Origin: Bacteriovoracaceae bacterium UBA4096
Lineage (GTDB): Bacteria > Bdellovibrionota > Bacteriovoracia > Bacteriovoracales > Bacteriovoracaceae
Assembly: GCA_002381945.1 (NCBI GenBank)
Contig: DFXY01000037.1
Span: 75,734-97,544 of the forward strand
Length of the DNA: 21,811 bases
Direction: 5' to 3'
In this document: positions 1 through 7,277 of the stretch, piece by piece
Position numbering within the stretch: position 1 is the first letter of the stretch
How the letters are laid out: each line of letters starts with the position of its first letter
The notes under the pieces: generated by a model
The model's database searches: none
Seen by the model: only the letters and a program-made list of their open reading frames with translations
Told to the model about the DNA's origin: nothing
Position numbers and translations under genes: made by a program

Positions 1-341
1 ATTCCTTGGGCGACGAGATTGTCCAGCATCCAAAGAATCCGTAGATAACGACTATCAAACGGCGGATCCAGGCGCATGTGAATGACATCTGATTGGCTTA
101 ATTCAATTACCTTCTCGCCAGTAGTTTCAAAACTCGCCAGATAAATCTGATCTTCTTTCAGTGTGCCCTTAAACGAATGCACCCGCAGCTTCTGAGTACC
201 CTGGTTATGAATGGCAAAATCACTTTCAAAAAAAATATAGGTTTCAATTCCACGCTTTTGCATGGCCAGGGCCAGCATCAGAGAAGAATCTTTTTTGATA
301 TTTAGTTTATCGAGGGGATCAATCAGCAGCAATTGGCGCAT
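1..341 (-). CDS. gshB: Glutathione synthetase, N-terminal part (cut by window edge)
   Basis: ATP-dependent ligase joining gamma-glutamylcysteine and glycine, the last step of cytoplasmic glutathione synthesis. Only the first 113 codons are present; the frame is open to base 1. I translated it by hand from ATG at 341. It shows the family's N-terminal domain: an opening MRQLLLIDPLDKLNIKKDSS, matching the usual 'mDPi..inikKDSsfaml' pattern, and later DVIHMRLDPPFDSRYL, matching the 'DvvlmRkDPPFD' signature that contacts substrate. The start overlaps the end of the upstream aminopeptidase-like gene by 23 bases, so translation is probably coupled and the gene is likely the last member seen of the miaB operon. 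The ATP-grasp domain lies outside the window, so intactness cannot be judged. The family call is firm because both N-terminal signatures are present and correctly spaced. Confidence 0.9.
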   Translation of the reverse strand, partial: MRQLLLIDPLDKLNIKKDSSLMLALAMQKRGIETYIFFESDFAIHNQGTQKLRVHSFKGTLKEDQIYLASFETTGEKVIELSQSDVIHMRLDPPFDSRYLRILWMLDNLVAQG

Positions 342-1395
342 GAGCAGGTACCTTTATTTTCAGATAATCCGTGAAGCTTTCAATTTCGCTCTGATCATCA
401 TATTTCTTGTACTCTATTCTAAGCCAGCTTAAGTATTGTTTTAAGTCAAAATTGTTCTGAGATCTTAGTTTTTGCAAGAAATCCTGGTCTTCCTCATAAG
501 TGAGGAACGCAGCAAAACTCGCCTGATTCCACTCTTCCTTGATTTCACACTCTGATTCTTCCAATTGAATCTTTAAACAGTAGGCCTTTAAGTCAGGTCG
601 GAAAACCTCTGTTACAAAGCGCTGCGTGAGGATATCGGCCTTCTCGTCGGTGATAAAACCTCCAAGTTTGGCAAACTCAGTCTGCAGAATGCCAATAAGT
701 TCAACTACCCGCTTACTTAAGAGAGATTTTTTTTCTTCGATTTCCAGATAACGCTTAAGTTCAGGGCGATCTTTAAAGTAGGCCTGCAAAAGTTCTTTGC
801 CATAGAGATTGGCAAGATTCTCATTTAAATCAACCTCGTCTTTGATGAAAAAAACAGTATGAAAAAGTTCATGGAAAACAAGTTCGGCCAGTTCGACATC
901 ATCATAATGGAAAAAAGAAGATAAAATACGGTCTTCAAAATAACCTAATGTTGAGTAAGCATAAACCGGTCGAATATAGGTCGCCAGATTTTCTTCACGA
1001 TTAAGTTTAGCTGCGAACGCTTCAGCCGAATCCTTTTTAAAAAAACCAAGATAAGGAAAACTTCCCATAATAGGAAATTCAAATTCACGGGGTTCAATCT
1101 TTGTGCGCTGGCTGGCAATCACCAGATAGGTGACCGCCTTATTGGGAAGCATTGTAGTTTTAGAGTAGATGCTGGTCTTCTTTGCTCCAAAATAGTGATA
1201 GAAAAATTTCTTATATTCACCCACCAGCATGACTTTCCGTTTCATCTCATCGGAAATTTTCGGGTCATTCAAAAACTCGTGATTGTCTCTGCCACTCCAC
1301 TGGAGTTTGGCCTGCTCCATTCCCTGCTCAGATAAATAACCGAGCATGGTGCAGCCACTGGATAAGAAGAGAATTAGTAAGATTTTAATTAGCAT
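319..1395 (-). CDS. Lipoprotein, predicted zinc aminopeptidase family (PF10023-like)
   Basis: A 358-residue protein beginning with a short hydrophobic signal and a lipobox LSSGC (Cys15), so probably a lipoprotein. It carries an HExxH zinc motif, HELFH at 175-179, followed by NENLAN (Glu192), a likely third zinc ligand. The preceding stretch FPYLGFFKKDSAEAF...YAYSTLGYFEDRILSS (about 114-160) matches the conserved block of the 'predicted aminopeptidase' family (PF10023, DUF2265), whose substrates are unknown. Peptidase activity is inferred from family and metal motif only. It lies 39 bases after the YbaN-like gene and overlaps gshB by 23 bases, so it probably belongs to the miaB transcript. No convincing Shine-Dalgarno precedes the ATG, but the lipobox follows it at the right distance, which supports this start. 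Confidence 0.82.
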   Translation of the reverse strand: MLIKILLILFLSSGCTMLGYLSEQGMEQAKLQWSGRDNHEFLNDPKISDEMKRKVMLVGEYKKFFYHYFGAKKTSIYSKTTMLPNKAVTYLVIASQRTKIEPREFEFPIMGSFPYLGFFKKDSAEAFAAKLNREENLATYIRPVYAYSTLGYFEDRILSSFFHYDDVELAELVFHELFHTVFFIKDEVDLNENLANLYGKELLQAYFKDRPELKRYLEIEEKKSLLSKRVVELIGILQTEFAKLGGFITDEKADILTQRFVTEVFRPDLKAYCLKIQLEESECEIKEEWNQASFAAFLTYEEDQDFLQKLRSQNNFDLKQYLSWLRIEYKKYDDQSEIESFTDYLKIKVPAHAPIAAD

Positions 1396-1434
1396 CCACT
1401 AATTTTAACTAAATCAGCGGTTCCTTCAATCTAT

Positions 1435-1794
1435 TTATAAGTGACTATTTCTGGTGACAACGAAACCCCAGACTGAGATTAGAACGATTCCCACGACTAT
1501 TTTGATCGGGAGAAGAATGGCCTGATTATAAAAGATGAATCCCACAGACAAAATAATCATGACTGAACACAAGATCTTTGCCCGAGGGCGGATAACCTTA
1601 TTGTCGTTCCAATCTTTAATGCCCTCTCCGGCAAGCGGAAGATTTAAAAGCCACTGATGAAAACGTGGCGATGATTTAGAAAACAAGAAGGCCGACAGGA
1701 TAAGAAATGGTGTGGTGGGGAGAATCGGAAGGAAAGCACCGATAATCCCCAGAGAAAAGGAGATCCATGCAAATATGAACCAGACTAGCTTCAC
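1435..1794 (-). CDS. YbaN-like DUF454 inner membrane protein
   Basis: A 119-residue, strongly hydrophobic protein of the DUF454 (PF04304, E. coli YbaN) family, function unknown. The family hallmark is visible near the N terminus: GIIGAFLPILPTTPFLILSA (17-36), then a cytoplasmic segment SSPRFHQWLLNLPLAGEGIKDW with the usual 'p.f..wl..hp..g..i..w' pattern, then two further hydrophobic segments (about 74-90 and 93-112). The start codon is GTG and overlaps the miaB stop as GTGA, so translation is coupled to miaB. A short downstream gap leads to the aminopeptidase-like lipoprotein. The length is typical of the family. Confidence 0.85.
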   Translation of the reverse strand: MKLVWFIFAWISFSLGIIGAFLPILPTTPFLILSAFLFSKSSPRFHQWLLNLPLAGEGIKDWNDNKVIRPRAKILCSVMIILSVGFIFYNQAILLPIKIVVGIVLISVWGFVVTRNSHL

Positions 1795-3209
1795 AGATTT
1801 TTCCCGTGATCCTTAATAAGCTTCCCTTGAGTCGAAAGCGCAGTGGCCGAAGTAATCTCAACATCTGCCCAATGCCACTGATAATCCTTCTCAGGTGTTT
1901 CCGGCTCAAAATGAACGATTCGATTACAAGAAGATCGCCCCTGCCATTTTAAAATGCCTTTATTAACGTTTTTCCCATCGACCAGAACACGGTAGGTCTT
2001 CCCTGCCATTTGAGAGCGAATAGCGGCCTGAATTGAGAGCTGAAGATCCATAACCTCTCTCAATCGTCTTCCCCGAATATCATCCGTCAGCACGTCATTC
2101 ATTCTGGCGGCCTTCGTTCCCTTTCGTGAAGAGTAAGCATAGGCAAAGATATTATCAAATTGAGCATCTTTTAAAAGCTGAAGTGTAGCCTGATGCTCTT
2201 CTTCAGTTTCATTTGGAAACCCTGCGATTATGTCACTGGTGATCACCATCTCTGGATTAGCTTTACGCATTTTCGCCAGCAAAGTGAGGTAATGCTCTAC
2301 GGTGTATTCACGTAGCATTCGCTGAAGCACGGAGTTTGAGCCTGACTGCACAGGTAAGTGAAGATGGTTAGCAAGCTTCTTAGAAGTCGCATGCGCTTCA
2401 ACTAAATCATCTGTCACATCATATGGATGAGAAGTAGTGTATCTTAAAAGATGGAGCCCGTTTACTTGTTCGAGTTCCATTATCAGTTGACCTAATGATT
2501 CACCGTTATCTTTTCCGTATGAATTCACATTCTGACCCAGAAGCATCACTTCCTGAATGCCGGAATACTCCACCAGACGTTTAACATCAGTCACCACTTC
2601 GGCCAGACGGCGGGATTTCTCACGACCACGGGTAAAGGGAACGATACAGTAAGAACAGAATTTATCGCAGCCCTTGATGATGTTCACAAAGGCCTGAGGC
2701 GTGCCTTGAGTTAACTTGGTTTCAATTGAGTAATTATCTGATCTGTCCCATGCTGTAACAGTGAATTTTTTTTCTCCGGCGTAAGCACGGTAAACCATCT
2801 CTCCGATATTATCGATCACATCGGTTCCAAAAGCGAAATCAAGCTGCTTATACTTTTGAACCAGATCTTTACCCTCTGTTTGAGCAATACAACCACCGGC
2901 CGCCACAATCACATTTTTCTTTAGTCCTGTTTCAGGATCAATATCCGGGTGGGTTTTAAGCTTCTTGGTTTCGCCAAGGTGAGAATAAAACTTCTGATTG
3001 GCCAGATCCCGAACGGCACAAGTATTGAAAATAACCAGATCAGCGTCTGATTGTTCTTCAGTTTTTGTAAAATTCAGATTTGATAGATGAGACATGATTC
3101 TCTCACTGTCATGATAGTTCATCTGACAGCCGTAAGTTTTCATCCAAACTTTACGAGGAGGAAATTCAAGTTCTCCGACTTTTAATGAGTCAGTTTTAGG
3201 TGTGTCCAT
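1791..3209 (-). CDS. miaB: tRNA-2-methylthio-N6-dimethylallyladenosine synthase
   Basis: Radical-SAM methylthiotransferase that converts i6A37 to ms2i6A37 in tRNAs reading UNN codons. The 472 residues show the full architecture. The N-terminal UPF0004 domain carries the auxiliary-cluster cysteines C28 (TYGCQMN), C64 (FNTCAVRD) and C107 (GGCIAQ). The radical-SAM core has CDKFCSYC (C181, C185, C188) followed by IVPFTRGREKSR, the MiaB-type signature. A C-terminal TRAM domain spans about 395-465. MtaB and RimO relatives differ in the sequence around the CxxxCxxC, so MiaB is preferred. A promoter candidate lies 63-91 bases upstream, and a weak ribosome site AAGGGA stands six bases before ATG. It heads the operon with the YbaN-like gene, the aminopeptidase-like gene and gshB. 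Confidence 0.96.
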   Translation of the reverse strand: MDTPKTDSLKVGELEFPPRKVWMKTYGCQMNYHDSERIMSHLSNLNFTKTEEQSDADLVIFNTCAVRDLANQKFYSHLGETKKLKTHPDIDPETGLKKNVIVAAGGCIAQTEGKDLVQKYKQLDFAFGTDVIDNIGEMVYRAYAGEKKFTVTAWDRSDNYSIETKLTQGTPQAFVNIIKGCDKFCSYCIVPFTRGREKSRRLAEVVTDVKRLVEYSGIQEVMLLGQNVNSYGKDNGESLGQLIMELEQVNGLHLLRYTTSHPYDVTDDLVEAHATSKKLANHLHLPVQSGSNSVLQRMLREYTVEHYLTLLAKMRKANPEMVITSDIIAGFPNETEEEHQATLQLLKDAQFDNIFAYAYSSRKGTKAARMNDVLTDDIRGRRLREVMDLQLSIQAAIRSQMAGKTYRVLVDGKNVNKGILKWQGRSSCNRIVHFEPETPEKDYQWHWADVEITSATALSTQGKLIKDHGKNL

Positions 3210-3271
3210 GAGGTGTCCCTTAAAAATTTAGTTATTAAGTCTAAGACTAAGGGTGAATAAAATTATGGCGC

Positions 3272-3300
3272 AATATAGCAATACCCCTTATGAAAGTAAA
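3272..3300 (-). promoter_or_regulatory. Sigma70-type promoter candidate for the miaB operon
   Basis: On the minus strand TTTACT (3300-3295, 4 of 6 to TTGACA), a 17-base spacer and TATATT (3277-3272, 5 of 6 to TATAAT). This predicts a start near 3265 and a leader of about 55 bases. It lies in the only large gap (138 bases) of the left block, exactly where an operon head would need it. Prediction only. Confidence 0.55.
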
Positions 3301-3314
3301 GGAAACGATTTTCA

Positions 3315-3330
3315 CTTTCACCGGTGAAAG
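3315..3330. repeat. Perfect 16-bp palindrome, possible operator
   Basis: CTTTCACCGGTGAAAG reads identically on both strands. It sits 15 bases upstream of the -35 element of the miaB promoter candidate and 18 bases after the stop of the CPBP protease gene. As RNA it could form only a six-pair stem with a CCGG loop and lacks a clean U-tract on either side, so a dimeric repressor or activator site is as likely as a terminator. Confidence 0.4.
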
Positions 3331-3347
3331 TAGACTAAGTTATTGAA

Positions 3348-3950
3348 TTAAATGATCTCTAGTTGCAGCGCTAAATAGAAGGTCAAATTAAAAAGAAAGT
3401 GCAAAAAGATGGGAGCAAATACCGAATGGAATCGCAATAAGGCCTGACCACAAATCAACCCCAAAGCAAAAGTATAGAAAACCTGAAAACCAATAAATGG
3501 CACATACTCTACCGGTAGAACGGTTAACCCTACCAAATGGGAGAAAGCAAAAATAAGGGCCACCAGCATTGAAGTGACGTACTTACCGCCAACTTGAGCA
3601 ATCAATACCCGCTGAAATGTTTGCCTAAAAACCAGCTCTTCTAATATAGGAGCAAAGAAGAGCAGATGCCACTCCAGACCACTGACCAAACGAAAAGGTG
3701 TTTCAATATCCATGTACCATATAGCAGCAATCGCGGCAGTCGCTAAGGCCAGGATCTCAATTGCTGCTTTCAAAGACTGTTTATTAATCTTCCAACGAAA
3801 CTTCCAGGGGAGTCGAAAAAAGAATGAAACTCCTAAAGCAAATAACAAATCAAAGATGTAAGAAAAGGAAATAGTTGAAGGCAACTTATGCCAAGGAAGT
3901 CCCCAGGAAAATCCAAAATAAATAAAGACCAAAACAAAGAAACCAATCAA
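3348..3950 (-). CDS. CPBP family intramembrane metalloprotease (CAAX/Abi type)
   Basis: A 200-residue multi-pass membrane protein with all three conserved motifs of the CPBP (PF02517) family: EExxxR as EELVFR (E104, E105, R109), FxxxH as FAFSH (F134, H138) and HxxxN as HFLFN (H184, N188). These are the expected metal-binding and catalytic residues, so the protein is probably active. Targets are not predictable; relatives include prenyl-CAAX proteases, bacteriocin-immunity proteins and anti-sigma factor proteases. The start codon is TTG and overlaps the stop of the upstream unrecognised gene as TTGA; no other Met occurs before residue 80, so the TTG start is the only sensible one. It is the last gene of the WYL-led cluster. 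Confidence 0.88.
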   Translation of the reverse strand: MIGFFVLVFIYFGFSWGLPWHKLPSTISFSYIFDLLFALGVSFFFRLPWKFRWKINKQSLKAAIEILALATAAIAAIWYMDIETPFRLVSGLEWHLLFFAPILEELVFRQTFQRVLIAQVGGKYVTSMLVALIFAFSHLVGLTVLPVEYVPFIGFQVFYTFALGLICGQALLRFHSVFAPIFLHFLFNLTFYLALQLEII

Positions 3951-4660
3951 CGAACTTCTCCCTCTTTCCCGAGACGATGCAGCAACTTAGTTATTTCATC
4001 ATAGAATTGCGGTTTTGTAACTTTGATAATTTGCTGAAAGGTCGGAGCTTTAGATTCCCCATGTCCCAGATCTTTGTCATTGAAGATGACGATCTGAAGA
4101 GATGAGTCTTCCCGGAGATAATAGAATATATCGAGGTTAAAGATCATGACCCTTAAAACCTCCTCTCCACTCTCCGGAATTTTCCCAGAGAAGCAAGCGG
4201 CCGTTAAAATTAATTCCGGCTTATCCTTCATGTTATCCAGGGCCCTGACCAAGGTGCCAAAGGTCGCCTGAACCCATTGCAAGGCCCGTGTTTCATTCTG
4301 GATATCGAGCGAAGTAGCACCTACGACCGGCGTCAGCATGAACTCGTGATTAATGTCCAAACCATATTTTAAGGTCGAATGAAGTACAATGTTCATCAAG
4401 TCCACCAGCTCTTCATTTTTCGCTGGCATTTTCTTTTTCAAAACCTGTCGATCATTTTCATAGAAGACGAGCTCATCGCCTTTTTTCCTATTCCAATGAA
4501 TGACCTTAACTTTTTGACCATGCACTTCCACCGTCCACTTACGTGCAGTGGGATCATTCAGATCAAAGTTCCAAGTAACAACTCTCCAGTAACTTCCTTT
4601 AGGATCAAAGTTTAAAAAAAAATCTTTTGGATCTTTACCAAAGAGTCCCCATAAACTCAT
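3947..4660 (-). CDS. Unrecognised cytoplasmic protein in WYL/LOG/CPBP cluster
   Basis: A 237-residue soluble protein that I do not recognise. It has no signal peptide and no membrane segment. The N-terminal half is rich in aromatic and charged residues with an alternating pattern suggestive of beta strands (for example SYWRVVTWNFDL near 23-34 and KWTVEVHGQKVKVIHWNR near 41-58). The second half mixes helices with beta-like stretches (ELILTAACF, LRVMIFNLDIFYYL, LQIVIFND). It overlaps LOG upstream as ATGA and the protease downstream as TTGA, so the three are made in a coupled way. That coupling is the only functional hint. Confidence 0.8.
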   Translation of the reverse strand: MSLWGLFGKDPKDFFLNFDPKGSYWRVVTWNFDLNDPTARKWTVEVHGQKVKVIHWNRKKGDELVFYENDRQVLKKKMPAKNEELVDLMNIVLHSTLKYGLDINHEFMLTPVVGATSLDIQNETRALQWVQATFGTLVRALDNMKDKPELILTAACFSGKIPESGEEVLRVMIFNLDIFYYLREDSSLQIVIFNDKDLGHGESKAPTFQQIIKVTKPQFYDEITKLLHRLGKEGEVR

Positions 4661-5208
4661 GGCGCTGGCCTTATGCTCTTTTGAAAGTAATCCCAGATTT
4701 CAATCCAGGAATCAGAATCAAAAAGAAGCTCACGGTCTATGGGTTTGATTAAGCCCTTATCCGTTGCAATATTAAGGAAGTTCAAAAGATGATCGTAATA
4801 ATTATTAATATTAAATAAAGCAATCGGTTTAGAATGAAGACCTAGCTGCTTCCAGGTAAGAATTTCAAATAATTCATCCATGGTCCCCATTCCCCCGGGG
4901 AAGATGAGAAATGCATCCGAGAGGTCGTACATCATTTTTTTTCTTTCATGCATATCCTTTACAACATGCAGTTCAGACAATCCACCATGAGCAATTTCTT
5001 TTTTCATTAATTGCTGAGGGATGACTCCGGTAACGACTCCACCCTTAACCACCAGTTCAGTGGCCAAGTCCCCCATGATACCAATACCTGCTCCACCATA
5101 AACCATTTCGACGTTATTTTGAAAAAACTGTTCGGTAATAATTTTAACCTGACGGTTAACTTCAGGATCAGTACTGGCATTAGCTCCGCAAAAGATACAT
5201 ATCTTCAT
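4657..5208 (-). CDS. LOG-family protein (TIGR00730 Rossmann fold, putative nucleotide 5'-monophosphate phosphoribohydrolase)
   Basis: A 183-residue protein of the LOG family, often mislabelled lysine decarboxylase. The active-site motif PGGMGTMDE (104-112) and the upstream HERK (87-90, with the catalytic Arg) are both intact, as is the N-terminal nucleotide-binding glycine motif GGAGIGIMG (38-46). Family members cleave the ribose-phosphate from adenine-type nucleoside monophosphates: cytokinin activation in plants and some bacteria, AMP or other nucleotides in others. The substrate here is unknown. Its start overlaps the YciB-like stop as ATGA and its stop overlaps the next start in the same way. 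Length is normal for the family. Confidence 0.92.
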   Translation of the reverse strand: MKICIFCGANASTDPEVNRQVKIITEQFFQNNVEMVYGGAGIGIMGDLATELVVKGGVVTGVIPQQLMKKEIAHGGLSELHVVKDMHERKKMMYDLSDAFLIFPGGMGTMDELFEILTWKQLGLHSKPIALFNINNYYDHLLNFLNIATDKGLIKPIDRELLFDSDSWIEIWDYFQKSIRPAP

Positions 5209-5765
5209 TTTTTAAATCTCCTTGCAAACCATCGGATGTAAAGAATCTCCACAAGCATAAAACCTCCGAAGGCAATATAGAAACCAGCGGTTTTCCAGAA
5301 TAACCATACCGCAGTCGTTTGAAGAATGGCGGTATAGCCCATGAAGACTGCAAATCCGATGAGAAAAAGACATAAGTGCCATTCCATCATTTTATAGAGC
5401 TCTGCCGGCATAGGTAATTTCTGCTTCATATCAGTCAGCATTTCCACCATGAGGGATTGATTTTTAAACTTCTTAAAAATCAGAAACGAGGCCAAAGCAA
5501 GTCCAGTAAAAGTTGGTTGAAGTTTGAAAAAGATTCCCTCTTTAGCGATCAGTGATACTCCGCCTAACACCACGATCAGTGCCACATTCAACTTGGAAAT
5601 GGTGTGAACATGACCAGTGAATTTTTTCTCCAGCCCCATTTCAATCACGCCCAGAATGATTCCTCCCACTAAAGCGATTTCAAGAGTGGAGTAACTTTCA
5701 AGCAGCCAATAAGCGATGGCCGGTAAAAATGAGAGAAGAAAATAAGGGCGAGAATCTTGATTCAT
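5205..5765 (-). CDS. YciB/septation protein A-like membrane protein
   Basis: A 186-residue polytopic membrane protein with about five hydrophobic segments. The central pattern LNVALIVVLGGVSLIAKEGI, then a lysine, a helix and later LPMPAELYKMMEWHLCLFLI, follows the YciB/IspA (PF04279) family, where E. coli YciB reads similarly around 'fvlvvvfGGlTL' and 'lp.pvwsklnl.w..ff'. YciB interacts with cell-envelope and division proteins, and its exact function is unsettled. The match is by pattern rather than strong identity, so it is given as '-like'. It begins 10 bases after the WYL regulator stop and overlaps the LOG start as ATGA. Confidence 0.72.
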   Translation of the reverse strand: MNQDSRPYFLLSFLPAIAYWLLESYSTLEIALVGGIILGVIEMGLEKKFTGHVHTISKLNVALIVVLGGVSLIAKEGIFFKLQPTFTGLALASFLIFKKFKNQSLMVEMLTDMKQKLPMPAELYKMMEWHLCLFLIGFAVFMGYTAILQTTAVWLFWKTAGFYIAFGGFMLVEILYIRWFARRFKK

Positions 5766-5775
5766 GCCCTTAATT

Positions 5776-6708
5776 TTAAGCTATTTTCCTCAACTTTTCC
5801 TCACAATAGATCAGGTATTCTTCTTTGAAGTTTATCGGATCAAGAATTTCAACTTTTTGACCCAGTGTCATTAACCACTCATACAGGGCTTCACACGGTT
5901 CAACATAAGCGGCCCAGATCAGATCCCCATTTGGATTAGTAATCATGCAGGGCTTACCAAGGAAATGATGATCAGGGAAAAGGTTCGTTGAATGAGGTTC
6001 ATGAATCTTCAAAATCAGTCTGGTCTCTTTTTCATTCATCGCCCTGACAGCTGTAATGAATTCTTCAATTTCAAAAGGCGTGACCTTAGGTTCTTTATAG
6101 GTCTCCAGAGCGGTAAAAGACTTCACCTCTCTTAGGGGAACAATCAGAAGACAGTGGTCGACCGAATCCTCGGCTATCAAAGTTAATTGCCCTTCCATAT
6201 GAAGGACTTTACATGGGTACAGAGTATAATTTTTATCTTCAGTTGTTAGTAGTTGAATCAAATGTTTGGCATGAATGGCCTCATCCAATTTATTGACCAT
6301 CCTTTGTTGCTGTTCACTTAATTCCTGGTCCCAGAGTTCCAGCTGATTCAGTAATTCCATAACCACCTTTATTGGCCCATTTTCAGTTACTTTCTTTTTT
6401 AGGGAATATGTCACGGGTGTTTCAATTGATTTATGATTGGTAAGTATATGATTGAGCTGGATCCATTCGGCCGGCGATAAGGGCAACATGTATTGAATGG
6501 ATTCACCTTTTATATCCACCCAACATTCGTTGTCCTTCTGATAAACTTCAATTCCTATCCCAACCGGAAAAATCTGTCTTAAAAAGCCTAATGTCTCATC
6601 AGCTCCCAAACCCATCTCCTGGGCCAGGTCTTTAAGCTTAATTGCCCCCTGTTTCTCACCAAGGACCATCAGCTTCTTCCAGATATCTGGAGCAGTATCT
6701 TTCTTCAT
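5776..6708 (-). CDS. WYL-domain transcriptional regulator
   Basis: A 310-residue protein with an N-terminal winged-helix-like region (about 8-66, LKDLAQEMGLGADETLGFLR resembling a recognition helix pair), a central WYL domain (about 145-205, containing YTLYPCKVLHMEGQLTLIA and then the VPLREVKSF strand) and a C-terminal WCX-like domain (about 228-310, LILKIHEP...WAAYVEPCEALYEWLMTLG). WYL proteins bind nucleic acid or nucleotide ligands and often regulate DNA-damage or phage-defence genes. The WYL tripeptide position reads LTL here, so the usual aromatic ligand-site residues are missing. It heads the cluster with the YciB-like, LOG, unknown and CPBP genes, which it may control. The ribosome site AAGGGG lies five bases before ATG. 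Confidence 0.8.
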   Translation of the reverse strand: MKKDTAPDIWKKLMVLGEKQGAIKLKDLAQEMGLGADETLGFLRQIFPVGIGIEVYQKDNECWVDIKGESIQYMLPLSPAEWIQLNHILTNHKSIETPVTYSLKKKVTENGPIKVVMELLNQLELWDQELSEQQQRMVNKLDEAIHAKHLIQLLTTEDKNYTLYPCKVLHMEGQLTLIAEDSVDHCLLIVPLREVKSFTALETYKEPKVTPFEIEEFITAVRAMNEKETRLILKIHEPHSTNLFPDHHFLGKPCMITNPNGDLIWAAYVEPCEALYEWLMTLGQKVEILDPINFKEEYLIYCEEKLRKIA

Positions 6709-6729
6709 TAATACCCCTTTCCTGACTCT

Positions 6730-6757
6730 GTTTATCGGGTATTTTATCCGAAGTCTT
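6730..6757 (-). promoter_or_regulatory. Possible sigma28-like promoter of the WYL cluster
   Basis: On the minus strand TAAAGACT, then 12 bases, then CCCGATAA (7 of 8 to GCCGATAA), followed by a leader of about 20-25 bases to the regulator ATG. The spacer is one base longer than the usual 11, so this is a weaker candidate than the one at motA. A vegetative -10 TAAAAT overlaps it but lacks a good -35. Confidence 0.3.
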
Positions 6758-6794
6758 TAGTGCAAAAAAAGGTGAGAACGGAGATAATACCTAA

Positions 6795-7277
6795 ATGAAA
6801 TATCTCATGCAAAAACCAATACTTGCCATCGGACTCATCATGTTCGGTCTCTTTATCTTTCAAGTGGCCAGAGATAAAAAATGGGGGATCTTTCATAATA
6901 ACAAGCTGATGGCCACTTCTTGCGGTGGAGTTTTGATCAAGCTGGAAAAGAAAGTTCCAGAAAATTGGAACGTTTTTTGTGAGGGTAATAACCTTGCCGT
7001 TGAGGTTAAAGAAGTGGCGATTCCTCCTGAAGCTGCCAATTTAAAAAGTTTAATGTACCGACAACTTGCCAATCACATGAGTTTTGTCGCCAGAAGTACT
7101 CATCCGGATATTCTGGAAAAAGTATTCTTTGTTCGCTTTAAATTAACCCATCCTAAAATGAAGATCAATGCGGTAACAGAAGGGAAATTTATCGTTAAGC
7201 TTGCAACCTTAGAAACGCCCGAGCACATCATGGCTCATTTGCAGAGCACCGTTCAGGTCAAAGAAGATATTGAATAA
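6795..7277 (+). CDS. Unrecognised membrane-anchored small protein
   Basis: A 160-residue protein with one N-terminal hydrophobic segment (about 8-24, ILAIGLIMFGLFIFQVA) flanked by lysines, so a signal anchor or uncleaved signal with the remainder probably outside the membrane. The rest is soluble, with two cysteines (43 and 62) that could pair, and has no motif I recognise. It is transcribed away from the WYL cluster; the nearest purine-rich site, GGAG, lies about 11 bases before ATG, so initiation may be weak. Its 3' end overlaps the end of the opposing pseudouridine synthase gene by 69 bases. Confidence 0.72.
   Translation: MKYLMQKPILAIGLIMFGLFIFQVARDKKWGIFHNNKLMATSCGGVLIKLEKKVPENWNVFCEGNNLAVEVKEVAIPPEAANLKSLMYRQLANHMSFVARSTHPDILEKVFFVRFKLTHPKMKINAVTEGKFIVKLATLETPEHIMAHLQSTVQVKEDIE

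Noticed and set aside
4657..5208. Lysine decarboxylase
   Set aside because: PGGxGTxxE proteins of this length are LOG-type phosphoribohydrolases; the decarboxylase name is an old misannotation.
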